From assembly GCA_017515985.1 (NCBI GenBank), contig JAFWDV010000009.1, positions 110,832-174,831 on the forward strand: a stretch of DNA of 64,000 bases, in the 5' to 3' direction. Source of the stretch: Clostridia bacterium (GTDB lineage Bacteria; Bacillota; Clostridia; TANB77; CAG-508). Both the position numbers and the translations under genes were made by a program. Within the stretch, counting starts at the first letter, position 1; the number at the start of each line of letters is the position of its first letter. Positions 9,844 through 19,200 of this stretch are shown here, one piece after another. The notes under the pieces are model-generated. The model saw nothing but the letters and a program-made list of their open reading frames with translations. It was not told where the DNA came from and did not search any database.

Positions 9844-10677
9844 ATGGTCTCATTTTGTATCAAAAGCCTTAATAAAAAAATAATAGACGAACTAGAGCTC
9901 CACTTTAACAATCTAAAAATGCAAGATATCTTCTATTCACAAAAAAAATTTTCAAAATTTTATAATTTTATATTTCATTATACTGGAAATAATTTAGATG
10001 ATTTTTATACAATACTTTCTAAAATAATGGCAGAATTTATTATTGATAATTATGAAAAAAACTTCATTCTTTCTATCCTTAAATATGATTTTTTTTATTT
10101 TTCAGACGATGAAAAAAGTTCAATTTTGAAAAATCTGTATGATTTATTAAATTCAAAAGAAATGCTATCTGAAAGATTACTAATACTTGAAAACTGTATT
10201 TATGAATTCCATAAAACAACACGAAAATACAACATAGACGGATTTATAAACTTTCGTATTGGGGACTATAAAGAATTTTTAAATACAGCTTTAGAGCAAG
10301 CAATCCATAAATATGTTTTAGATAAAGAATATAGTGAATACGTTGATTTATTAAAAGAATATATTCATACTCAAAAAAGTCAAACCTCAAAAATGCATTT
10401 AATCTATACATCTGACGATGCATTATTACTGGATGAATTTGGAAATATTGTAACAACTACAGCATCAAAAAAATATTTGTCCGATATTTCATTTTCAAAA
10501 AATGACTTTATTTTAAACTCAATTCTTTCATTTATACCAGGCACTCTAATAGTTCACTCTTTTAATCAAGAAGATAGTTTTATTCATTTTTTAAAACTTA
10601 TATTTGATAATAAGCTTATTATTTGTGATAATTGTGATTTATGTAAGTCATTTAGTGCCATATCTATAAAAAAATAA
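9844..10677 (+). CDS. ytxC: YtxC-like sporulation protein
   Basis: The 277-residue protein matches the YtxC family seen in spore formers. Its C-terminal block GTLIVHSFNQEDSFIHFLKL followed by ICDNCDLCKSF is the recognisable family signature, with the paired cysteines. Function is poorly defined; the family is linked to sporulation by distribution and mutant phenotype in Bacillus. I chose the ATG at 9844 because GAAAGGAGC lies directly upstream. The longer open frame from 9787 lacks a ribosome site and reads through AT-rich spacer. The gene ends just before a strong bidirectional terminator. Confidence 0.8.
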   Translation: MVSFCIKSLNKKIIDELELHFNNLKMQDIFYSQKKFSKFYNFIFHYTGNNLDDFYTILSKIMAEFIIDNYEKNFILSILKYDFFYFSDDEKSSILKNLYDLLNSKEMLSERLLILENCIYEFHKTTRKYNIDGFINFRIGDYKEFLNTALEQAIHKYVLDKEYSEYVDLLKEYIHTQKSQTSKMHLIYTSDDALLLDEFGNIVTTTASKKYLSDISFSKNDFILNSILSFIPGTLIVHSFNQEDSFIHFLKLIFDNKLIICDNCDLCKSFSAISIKK

Positions 10678-10692
10678 ATTATTATATCCAAA

Positions 10693-10747
10693 CAAAAAAG
10701 CAAAACAAATTGCAATGAAAAGCTTTCACAATTTGATTTTGCTTTTT
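10693..10747. terminator. bidirectional terminator between ytxC and the rhodanese gene
   Basis: A long inverted repeat (arms AAAAAGCAAAACAAATTG and CAATTTGATTTTGCTTTTT, one unpaired base) carries A-runs on the left and T-runs on the right. It can therefore end both convergent transcripts. Confidence 0.85.
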
Positions 10748-10751
10748 GGCA

Positions 10752-11072
10752 TCAATATTGATAAATATAGTTATACAAATTTCTATATCCCAATGCCTTT
10801 AATATACTAATAGCTCTTGCACTTCTTACACCAGCAGTACAATAAGCAACAATTATTTCATCTTTATTGGGTACTATTCTACCTATAGTTTTTCGTATTT
10901 CGCACAAAGGGATATTTATAGCACCACTAAAGTGACCTTCATTGAATTCCTGCCTGCTTCTAACATCAATAATTGTAACCCTATACTTCTTAATAATACT
11001 CAATAATTCACTTTCACTAATAGTATTTCCATTATAAGCTCTGCAGCAAAATCTTCTATTAATTTTAATCAC
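10752..11072 (-). CDS. rhodanese-like domain protein
   Basis: This is a single rhodanese domain of about 106 residues. It contains the typical [20 protein letters not shown] entry motif and an active-site loop [12 protein letters not shown] with the catalytic cysteine. Such proteins carry sulfur as a persulfide or act as sulfur relay partners. The start is uncertain: there is no ATG. GTG at 11072 is used here; a TTG at 11084 gives four more residues but lies inside the preceding terminator. The C-terminus (LYNYIYQY) ends right at the convergent terminator and is a little short for the fold. It may be cotranscribed by readthrough from the SecF-like gene. Confidence 0.75.
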   Translation of the reverse strand: MIKINRRFCCRAYNGNTISESELLSIIKKYRVTIIDVRSRQEFNEGHFSGAINIPLCEIRKTIGRIVPNKDEIIVAYCTAGVRSARAISILKALGYRNLYNYIYQY

Positions 11073-11082
11073 CTTCTTAAAC

Positions 11083-11123
11083 AAAAAAATAACGAATATA
11101 GTATATTATATTCGTTACTTTTT
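11083..11123. terminator. terminator after the SecF-like gene
   Basis: A perfect 11-bp inverted repeat (TAACGAATATA / TATATTCGTTA) has a 6-base loop and T-runs on both sides. It stops leftward transcription of the SecD/SecF-like pair just before the rhodanese gene. Confidence 0.8.
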
Positions 11124-11133
11124 ATTTTGATAT

Positions 11134-11991
11134 TTATTTGCTCTTTGCTTCCTTTGTTGTTTCATCTATAAACTTCTTGTTTAGGAATGTTAAAACTCCA
11201 ACATATATTGCAAATGCAATAGTTACAACAAACTTATCAACTGGAATTCTTGCTATAGCTACGATTGATATAAATAATAATTCTACAACAGATCCTATTA
11301 CTATAGTCTTTCCTAAAACCTTTTTAAGTCCTAAGCTCTTGTATCTGATTACAAAATATACAAGAACAGCGGCTGTAGCAATAGCTACAAATAGAATATA
11401 TTGTTTAGCCATATCTGTTAGACGAACTCTCGCAATCGGCTTAACAGCTATAACATTACTAGCTGATATTGATTTAACATCATTTGATAAATTATATTTT
11501 TCATTGATTTTTTCATTCAATTGTTCTAATTCTTTTTCATTAATAAGATTTGCTTCAATTGATACATACTGTGCATTATCTTCAGATTTTTCAACTACTA
11601 CATCATCTTTAGCAAAGACTTCACAAGCAATTGCTTTTACATCATCTGTATTATAATCATCACCAATTTGAATAAGAATTTTTTGGCTTATATTATATTT
11701 TTCATTTAATTTGTTTTTTAAGCTAACTAATTGCTCATCGGAAGCTTCACGAGCATGAATCATAACACCATCTTCATATAATCCACACTTTACTAATGAT
11801 GTATTATTTTTTCCAAATATTTCGTTACTTATAGCTTCAATATCTTTAAGATTATATTCTTGACCTAAAGGTACAACTATAGATTTGTGTGCTCTATGTC
11901 TTAAATCTACGTTAAAACCAGCTGCAATAACAACTATTATTCCAATAATTATGATAATAATTGATGCAATAAATACTTTTTTCTTCATCAT
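11134..11991 (-). CDS. divergent SecF-like membrane protein with duplicated extracytoplasmic domain
   Basis: The 285-residue protein has one N-terminal membrane helix (about 8-24), an extracytoplasmic region, and only three C-terminal membrane helices (about 195-280). A normal SecF has five there. The extracytoplasmic part resembles the ferredoxin-like P4 domain of SecF but appears twice in tandem: residues 38-102 and 105-169 align without gaps over 65 residues, with about 23 identities by my count. It starts at ATG 11991, with GAGGTG four bases upstream, and lies 18 bp after the SecD-like gene. SecDF uses proton flow to pull exported proteins through SecYEG; whether this reduced form still does so is unclear. 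Confidence 0.65.
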   Translation of the reverse strand: MMKKKVFIASIIIIIIGIIVVIAAGFNVDLRHRAHKSIVVPLGQEYNLKDIEAISNEIFGKNNTSLVKCGLYEDGVMIHAREASDEQLVSLKNKLNEKYNISQKILIQIGDDYNTDDVKAIACEVFAKDDVVVEKSEDNAQYVSIEANLINEKELEQLNEKINEKYNLSNDVKSISASNVIAVKPIARVRLTDMAKQYILFVAIATAAVLVYFVIRYKSLGLKKVLGKTIVIGSVVELLFISIVAIARIPVDKFVVTIAFAIYVGVLTFLNKKFIDETTKEAKSK

Positions 11992-12009
11992 TTTCACCTC
12001 TCTATACAA

Positions 12010-13395
12010 TTACTTTCTAATAAACACTCTTGTGATTAGTACATTATATATGCACATTACAATCAATCCCCAGAACATTGACATTCCAAAGCTTGCTAAT
12101 TGTAAGTATGGTGATGCACAAAATACTATTGCCATAATAATGCATGGAACAGCAATTTTTAAAGCATATAAAAAGTTTTCCTTAAATGACTTCTTTGCTT
12201 CCAACGTTTTTAATATTATGAAATAGTTTAATCCTGTTATAATTGCTATACCTAGTATAGAGAACATTGTAATCTTAACATTAGTATATCTTAATACCAA
12301 AAGAATAGACGCAATTAAACCTATTAAAGATATTGCACACAAAGTTCCTTTTAATTTGAATCTAACAGTTGCACAAATAATTAATACAGCGACCGCAATT
12401 ATTGCAGCAACAATTATTCTATTTAAATCAAAATTAGCAGACATAAAATCCATTGATTCGATTTCATATTCAACTGGAATTTCACCACACTTCATAATTG
12501 AAGTAATAGCCAGTGCTTTTTGATAATCCTCTTCTAATTCATCCTTCTCATCATTTTGTCCCATTACAAGGCTCAATTCACCTTTTTTAGCTGATTCAAT
12601 AAAAGTATCAGCCGCATCAGAATATAAAGTTTCATGATCAATTACAACAGCAAAATTTGCAGATTCCTCATTACCTTCACTGTTTGTGTATTTTGTATTT
12701 GCTTCACATATCTTTTTCTTTGCATCATTTGTAAACTTTAAATCTAATATAACTATTGGCTTTGAATAACTTGAAAGAGATGTATCTAATCTTGCTGAAG
12801 CATCTTTAAATACATTAGAATCAACTATTACATCATTTGAGCTTGTATTTTTTATCTCAACTTTTCCTTTAGTAAATATTTGACTTATATATGCAGAGTC
12901 TATATTTGCAGGTACCTCTATTGCTATAGTTCCTGTTTCTTCATCTAATCTAATATCAAAATCTTCCGATTTCATTGCTGCAAATCTTTTTGCAATATTA
13001 TTCTTTGCAACTACATAATTCTTTTTTCTTTGCTCTTCGCTTATTTCTTCTTTTTTATTTTCATTATTCTCTGAATTTTCTGTATTCTCGGCATTTTTTT
13101 CATCTTCAGATGCTTTTTCCTCATTTTCTTCAGCCTTATTTTCTTCGTTATTTTCGGCATTTTCCTCAGATTTTTCTTCCGAAGACTCGTTTTCATTGCT
13201 TGTCTCAGATTTTTCTTCACTCTCTTCATCTTTTACAACTACAAAAGTTGCCACCTTTTTCTGTGAAAAATCTTTACCTAGAGCATATTCCTTTAACAAA
13301 TTTTTTCCTTTGTATACACCAACAAATGATACTAAGGATACTAGTACAACAACTAACATTGCTAATACAAGTTTTAATGTGTAATTTTTTTTCAC
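12010..13395 (-). CDS. divergent SecD-like membrane protein with Glu/Asn-rich insert
   Basis: The 461-residue protein has one N-terminal helix (about 7-25) and five C-terminal helices (about 325-460), the SecD topology. The region around NNIAKRFAAMKSEDFDIRLD and EETGTIAIEVPA matches the SecD P1 start, and FVVVIDHE-like and IMKCGEIPVEYEIES stretches also match. The usual LGLDLRGG-type motif after the first helix is missing. In its place residues about 54-124 are almost only Glu, Asn, Lys and Ser. The start is GTG with GGAGGAAGCAAA upstream. Paired with the SecF-like gene 18 bp downstream and near a TIGR04086 gene, as SecDF genes often are. Assignment rests on topology and partial motifs. Confidence 0.65.
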   Translation of the reverse strand: MKKNYTLKLVLAMLVVVLVSLVSFVGVYKGKNLLKEYALGKDFSQKKVATFVVVKDEESEEKSETSNENESSEEKSEENAENNEENKAEENEEKASEDEKNAENTENSENNENKKEEISEEQRKKNYVVAKNNIAKRFAAMKSEDFDIRLDEETGTIAIEVPANIDSAYISQIFTKGKVEIKNTSSNDVIVDSNVFKDASARLDTSLSSYSKPIVILDLKFTNDAKKKICEANTKYTNSEGNEESANFAVVIDHETLYSDAADTFIESAKKGELSLVMGQNDEKDELEEDYQKALAITSIMKCGEIPVEYEIESMDFMSANFDLNRIIVAAIIAVAVLIICATVRFKLKGTLCAISLIGLIASILLVLRYTNVKITMFSILGIAIITGLNYFIILKTLEAKKSFKENFLYALKIAVPCIIMAIVFCASPYLQLASFGMSMFWGLIVMCIYNVLITRVFIRK

Positions 13396-13546
13396 TTTGC
13401 TTCCTCCTTTTTATCCTTTTTTATGACAATTGTATCATTAAATATTGACATACATATCCTGAGATTTATTCATAGATATACATGCCCCTCATATTTTCAG
13501 ATTTTATATTAAATTAATAAAAATATCAACTATATTTTGTAAAAAT

Positions 13547-13912
13547 TTATTTTTTTATATTGTTACCAATTATTCCTCCAATAATACCAAATGTAACACT
13601 GCTTATAATCATATATACAGCACCTGTGCCTACTGAAAAACTCTTTATTGCTACGCTCGAAAATATGTATAAAAATACTACGTAAAAAATTGCAAGCAAT
13701 AAACCTGTATACATGCCAAATTTTCTCTGGCTTCTTGATGTAATTGTTGCACCTATCAAAATGCAAATACCTGAAATAATGCAAACAATTATATCAATAT
13801 ATTGCTCGCTTATATTAGTTTTCACCATCAATGCTGAAAATATTACTATAAATATTATAGTAAAAGTAAATGATATCAACGAACCAAAAAAAATCTTTTT
13901 TATCATGTTCAT
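13547..13912 (-). CDS. TIGR04086-family small membrane protein
   Basis: This 121-residue protein has four predicted membrane helices and little else. The pattern (Gly-rich TM4 ending FGIIGGIIGNNIKK, and the loop SRSQRKFGMYTGLL) matches the TIGR04086/YrzE-type family. In Firmicutes that family is commonly found beside yajC/secDF. Function is unknown. The ATG at 13912 has AGGAAGG upstream. No yajC was found in the flanking gaps. The 150-bp spacer separating it from the SecD-like gene holds no obvious gene. Confidence 0.7.
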   Translation of the reverse strand: MNMIKKIFFGSLISFTFTIIFIVIFSALMVKTNISEQYIDIIVCIISGICILIGATITSRSQRKFGMYTGLLLAIFYVVFLYIFSSVAIKSFSVGTGAVYMIISSVTFGIIGGIIGNNIKK

Positions 13913-14053
13913 AGCTCTAAACCTTCCTTTTTTATAACAGATTATTATTAATTTTATAATTTAGAACCATAAACAGTATAAAAAAAGCAACTATTATATC
14001 AAATAAATAATCATTTTAGATATACTTATTCAATATAATACTTGCTTTATTAA

Positions 14054-14365
14054 TTAATCTTGAAAATCATATACGTCTTTGAATTTTTCTTTAAATATAG
14101 CATATACAGCTTGTAATGTTTTTTCATCAACACTTAAATACTCGTCCAAATCGCCTTCTGTTTCTTGTACCTTTAAAATAACAACCTCTTCGTTATCATT
14201 CTCTAAAGGGTATAAAACAACATAGTTTTCATTTTCTAATTCAATTAAATCTAAAAATTCAAATTTAATTTCATTTCCATCCTCATCGTTTAGAACAAAT
14301 AGGTTATCATCGTCTAAAACCATGTCATTATTTACTTCCTCTTCTCCAAAAAAATCCTTTGCCAT
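14054..14365 (-). CDS. DUF1292 protein
   Basis: This 103-residue highly acidic protein contains the DUF1292 core (LNDEDGNEIKFEFLDLIELE, NYVVLYPLEND, EVVILKV). Members are small soluble proteins of unknown role, conserved in Firmicutes just downstream of ruvX. That placement holds here with a 13-bp gap and a GAAAGGAG ribosome site. The C-terminal helix (LQAVYAIFKEKFKDVYDF) is also typical of the family. Nothing suggests an enzyme activity. Confidence 0.88.
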   Translation of the reverse strand: MAKDFFGEEEVNNDMVLDDDNLFVLNDEDGNEIKFEFLDLIELENENYVVLYPLENDNEEVVILKVQETEGDLDEYLSVDEKTLQAVYAIFKEKFKDVYDFQD

Positions 14366-14378
14366 TATTTATCTCCTT

Positions 14379-14798
14379 TCAATTTTTATTCTTTCTTAAA
14401 TATGTTTCTAATATATACACTGCTGAAATTGTATCAACAATCCCTTTCTTTTTAAATTTATTTACATTTAAAAAGTTCATTGTTTTATGAGCCTCCACCG
14501 TGGTCAATCTTTCATCAATACGCTCTATCGTTATACCTGAAAACTTACATTTAAGTTTATGTATAAAATTTTCTGTAACCTGAACACGATCCGCTTTAGT
14601 ACCATTCATATTAATTGGTAATCCAATAACTATCGTATCTACGTCATACTCATTTATTAGCTCTTCAAGTCTTTTTAGAACTATTTTGTCATTACCATTG
14701 TGGTGTATCGTCTCAATTCCTTGGGCAGTTATGCCAAGTGGATCTGTCATTGCAATTCCAACCCTGCTATCACCATAATCAATTCCTAATATTCTCAT
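14379..14798 (-). CDS. ruvX: RuvX/YqgF RNase H-fold nuclease
   Basis: This 139-residue protein has the RNase H-like fold. Signatures include LGIDYGDSRVGIAMTDPLG with the first catalytic Asp, VIGLPINMNG and IDERLTTVEAH. YqgF/RuvX is linked to processing of 16S rRNA precursor ends and was earlier annotated as a putative Holliday junction resolvase. Its ATG begins immediately after the ireB stop codon, showing translational coupling. The ireB-ruvX-DUF1292 order is a standard Firmicutes arrangement, often after alaS, which is not in this position here. Confidence 0.93.
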   Translation of the reverse strand: MRILGIDYGDSRVGIAMTDPLGITAQGIETIHHNGNDKIVLKRLEELINEYDVDTIVIGLPINMNGTKADRVQVTENFIHKLKCKFSGITIERIDERLTTVEAHKTMNFLNVNKFKKKGIVDTISAVYILETYLRKNKN

Positions 14799-15050
14799 CT
14801 ATTCATCTATTCCTATATAAAATCTAACCATTTTTTCAAGTAATTCATCTCTTTCAACTTCACGAATTAAATTTCTTGCATTGTTATGGCTAGTTATATA
14901 TGTAGGATCTCCTGATAATATATATCCAACAATTTGATTAATTGGGTTGTAACCTTTTTCTTCTAGAGCTTTATATACTTCTTTTAGTATCTCTTTTGTT
15001 CTTAAATTTCTTTCCTTTTCAACATGGAAACTTACGGTCTCGTCTGTCAT
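14799..15050 (-). CDS. ireB: IreB-family regulatory phosphoprotein (UPF0297)
   Basis: This 83-residue protein is almost wholly conserved with the UPF0297/IreB family: [40 protein letters not shown] and the [13 protein letters not shown] end. In Enterococcus IreB is phosphorylated by the IreK Ser/Thr kinase and modulates cephalosporin resistance; family knowledge is the only basis for function here. A strong GGAGG site precedes the ATG. No IreK-type kinase is in this window. Confidence 0.92.
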   Translation of the reverse strand: MTDETVSFHVEKERNLRTKEILKEVYKALEEKGYNPINQIVGYILSGDPTYITSHNNARNLIREVERDELLEKMVRFYIGIDE

Positions 15051-15062
15051 ATATATCCTCCT

Positions 15063-16175
15063 TTATAAAAAAGTTATATCACTTTCATTAGCATCTGTTT
15101 CTTCTAGATATTCATCTAGATTAATTAATATATTTTCTAATGCTGTTTCTTTGTAGTATGAAGTTACAGCAATATTTAGCTTTGGCAAAACAACTTGTCC
15201 ATTTAGATCTTCTCTTAGAGAATTAATAATTTTAATTCTTAATTGCTCTATAGTTGCTTTCAAATTAGCCAAAAATTTGGAAACTCCTTCAGACTCACTT
15301 CCTGAAAAAACAATTGCCAATTCATCATTGCTATATCTAACTAAAATATACTCTGGTGAAAGACAGCTCTTTATATATTCAGAAATTCCTTTTAAAGCAG
15401 ATTCGGCTGTTTTCTTGCTAGCCTTCTCTTCAATTTGCTGTAAATTTATAATTTTTATCAATGATACTATAGATGTAGGATATTTGTCAATTGTTTTCCT
15501 TCCTGTTCCATACAAATATTCATAGGTATTTAAACCTGTTACATCATCATATCTTGCAATATTTTCAATCACACCTTGTTTTCTGATAATCTTTATTGCA
15601 GAAATTAAATTATTCTTTACCACATCTAAAGTAGTTGTATCTATATTATCAAACTCATGTGGTTTATTACCTTCAATTAACCAGTATCCCATATATATAT
15701 TATCTACGTAAATTGGAAAGAATATAGCAGATTTTGCTCTTTCAAATTCATTATCTAAATATGGCAATTTTTCACCCTGATTTACGGTAATATATTTGGG
15801 GGTAGCATTCTTTATGCTATCCTCAAATATTTCTTGCGTATGCAACTGCTCAAACATTTTAAAGTGTTTTTCACTTACATTTGAGCTCTCAACTTTATAT
15901 TTAATACCATCAAATATTACAATTGTTGAAAATTTTATTTCATATTTTTCAGTAAGAATACTATTTATTTTATTCATCTTTTCTTCGCTGCTATATACAC
16001 TATTACTTATAACTTCTATAAAATCTTGCAAAACATTAAGTGAAGCAACTTTTTGATTAGTATTCTTAAGTTTTCTCAAACTTTCATTTGTTTTGAAATT
16101 ATTCAATAATAGCACAGCAATAACACCGATGAGTATTATTATAAACAATATCAGTATTATACTTCCTGTATTCAA
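15063..16175 (-). CDS. membrane-anchored GAF plus degenerate GGDEF-like protein
   Basis: The 370-residue protein has one N-terminal membrane helix (about 4-25), a GAF-like sensor domain (about 50-200) and a GGDEF-fold domain (about 208-345). The fold is indicated by YDDVTGLNTYEYL, equivalent to the usual D-x-LTGL-x-NR, and by VRYSNDELAIVFSG. The catalytic GGDEF motif is replaced by SNDEL, so it is unlikely to make cyclic-di-GMP. It may bind nucleotides or act as a dimerising scaffold. The start is TTG with GGTGGTGAT upstream. It sits downstream of the acidic-repeat gene (about 30 bp) and may share its transcript. Confidence 0.65.
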   Translation of the reverse strand: MNTGSIILILFIIILIGVIAVLLLNNFKTNESLRKLKNTNQKVASLNVLQDFIEVISNSVYSSEEKMNKINSILTEKYEIKFSTIVIFDGIKYKVESSNVSEKHFKMFEQLHTQEIFEDSIKNATPKYITVNQGEKLPYLDNEFERAKSAIFFPIYVDNIYMGYWLIEGNKPHEFDNIDTTTLDVVKNNLISAIKIIRKQGVIENIARYDDVTGLNTYEYLYGTGRKTIDKYPTSIVSLIKIINLQQIEEKASKKTAESALKGISEYIKSCLSPEYILVRYSNDELAIVFSGSESEGVSKFLANLKATIEQLRIKIINSLREDLNGQVVLPKLNIAVTSYYKETALENILINLDEYLEETDANESDITFL

Positions 16176-16205
16176 AATATCACCACCATCTACATAGTCT
16201 TATAT

Positions 16206-19200
16206 CTATTTTTTCTTTCCTATTGAATAAACCATCTTTGACAATCTATTTAAACTATTTATCAAGCTCTTTGAATAGCCTCTGACAGTTATTTTACATT
16301 TTACAACGTCATCTAGATATTTGCAATAATTTCTTTCTTCAAAAGGTATAACCATATATTCTACTTTATTTCTGTCAAATAAATCTAATTGATATGTTGT
16401 ATCAGGAGAATTGTATACTGAAATAGCAGCAACAATAGCTCTTTCATTTATTGCACTTAAACTAACATATTTGTTTACGATTATTTTCATCTTATTTTCA
16501 TAATCAATTTTATTCATTTTCAACTTCTTTATAAATCCTGTCAATGCTTGTATTGTTAAAATATCAAATGATTGTACAAAATATACTTCTTGTGCAATAC
16601 TAAAGAATTCTAAGTCTGTATCAAAATCACAATCTAAAAGTACTAATGAGTTATTATTTAATAACGTCTTCATTGCTGTTTCTTTATCATCTATTTCTGA
16701 ATCTGAGTTTGGTAAAGCAGTATATACTGTTAAGTTCTTGTTAACTTTTATACCATCAGCAATTCCGCTCTTTAATTTTTCAAAACTTGAATATGCAATG
16801 TTTCTTAGATTTTCTTCGTTTTCTGTATAAATATAGTAAGAATTTTTATTTTTAGTTAAGTCTAATATAGCTGTTTTTACGCCTTGCTCTGAAAGTAGCT
16901 GAGCTAAATTATTTATTATAAATGAATTACCGCTATTATGAGCACCTACGAAAGCGACAATTTTTTGATCACTATTTACATGAATTGTACTATTATCACT
17001 ACTTTTTGCTTCACTATTTGCTGAACTTTCGTTATCAATTCCGTTTATTTCGTTTAGCTGTTTTGATATATCGTAATTAGGATTATAGTTTTTATTCATT
17101 ATTCCGCCAAAAGCACCAGTTGCTTGATTATCTTCATTATCAGAAATTTTTACTAAATCAATATCTTCTAATTCATCTTCACTATTTTCTTCGCTTTCCT
17201 GATTATCATCTAGGTTTAATATATCATCCTCTGCATCATCTTCATCGTATAAGCTAATATTTCCTTTTTCAGAATCATTACTTGTCGAATTATTTATTAA
17301 ATCATCCGTTTCAGAATTTGATTCTTTTGAATTATCGTCTAAGTCAAATATTCCCGTATCCTCTTCTTCGTCATCCAGATTTATTATTCCTTCATCTTCG
17401 TCTTCTTCGTCGTCTAGATTCATTATTCCTTCATCTTCGTCTTCTTCATCGTCTAGATTCATTATTCCTTCATCTTCGTCTTCTTCATCATCTAGATTCA
17501 TTATTCCTTCATCTTCGTCTTCTTCATCATCTAGATTCATTATTCCTTCATCGTCGTCTTCCTCATCATCTAGATTCATTATTCCCTCATCGTCGTTCAC
17601 TTCTTCATCATCTAGATTTATTATTCCCTCATCGTCGTCTTCTTCATCATCTAGATTTATTATTCCCTCATCGTCCTCATCATCATCTAGATTTATTGTT
17701 TCTTCATCTTCGTCAACATCATCATCTATAGCTACTATCTCTTCCTCTATGTCATCATCTTCATCTAAATCTATATCTTCTAAATCATCTTCTTCGTCTA
17801 AATCTATATCCTCTAGGTCATCTTCTTCATCTAAGTCGATGTCTTCTAGCTCATCATCCTCATCTAAGTCGATATCTTCTAGCTCATCATCCTCATCTAA
17901 GTCGATGTCTTCTAGCTCATCATCCTCATCTAAGTCGATGTCTTCTAGCTCATCATCCTCATCTAAGTCGATGTCTTCTAGCTCATCATCCTCATCTAAG
18001 TCGATATCTTCTAGGTCATCTTCTTCATCTAAATCTATATCTTCTAGGTCATCTTCTTCATCTAAATCTATATCTTCTAGGTCATCTTCCTCATCTAAGT
18101 CAATGTCTTCTAGGTCATCCTCTTCATCTAAATCGATATCTTCTAGATCATCTTCTTCGTCTAAATCTATATCTTCTAGGTCATCCTCTTCGTCTAAATC
18201 TATATCTTCTAGGTCGTCCTCTTCGTCTAAATCATAATCTTCGAAGTCATCATCTTCATCTAAGTCTATATCTTCTAAATCGTCTTCTTCATCTAGATCT
18301 ATATCTTCTAAGTCGTCCTCTTCGTCTAAATCATAATCTTCTGAGTCATCATCTTCATCTAAGTCTATATCTTCTATATCGACATCTTCACTATCGTATG
18401 TCTCATCATCAAAATCGAAGTCATCATCATCAAAATCTACTTCATCTTCAATTTCAAGTTCATCTTCATCCCAATCATCATAGCTCTTTTTTGACTTTGG
18501 TTTAATAGGCTCTTGTTCAATATCTATTTGAGAAACAACTTTTGGCTCAGATTTTTTTACTTCTTTTTTTGTTTCTGTTTTTTCGTCTTTTTTAGTCTTA
18601 TTTGTTTTATCTTGAACAACAACTGCAACATCTTCAACAGGATTTTTACGAGGTCTACCTCTTCCTCTTTTAACCTTAACTTCAGATTCTTTCTCCTCTA
18701 AGGCCTGATCTTCAGGTGGAACTACCTTGCGAGGTCTTCCTCTTCCTCTCTTTTTTACCTCAACAGCATCTTCATCCTTTGGTGCATTCTCATCTTTTTT
18801 ATCTTGCTTGCTTTCTTTAGTCTTTGTATCTTTACTATTTTTAGAGCTTACCTTAATATTTTTTTCCGTCTTTTTATTCTCTTTTTTTATCTCACTTTTC
18901 TTTGTTGTAATTGTATTATAATACTCTTTTGCTGAGGCTTTAGTTCTTGGTTTCTTTATTAATTCATATATATTTTTCTTGCTTACATCTTTCCCAACTA
19001 ATAAATTTAGTATATTAGCTTCTACCATAAAATTAGCCATTTTACTACTTTTTGATAGAAAAATAATAGGTATATGCTTTCCGTTTTTTCCAATAGCAAC
19101 ACTAAGCAATCCTTTTAATTTCTTTAAAAGGATTGCTTGTTTATTTTCGCTCTCATTTATTTTATCGTCAAAATCATCACTTATAACAATTCTATCATAA

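Noticed and set aside
12975..13448. Plus-strand frame opposite the SecD-like gene
   Set aside because: A Phe/Leu/His-rich shadow of the Glu/Asn/Lys-rich insert.
17282..17731. Plus-strand Leu/His-rich frame
   Set aside because: Antisense of the 39-bp acidic repeats; composition follows from the repeat and not from a gene.
17749..18237. Long plus-strand frame rich in Ser-Lys
   Set aside because: It is the antisense of the acidic 33-bp repeats, which have no stops in that frame. No ribosome site or promoter supports it.
17345..18400. Possible CRISPR array
   Set aside because: The tandem units are directly adjacent, with no unique spacers, and they stay in frame inside a coding region.
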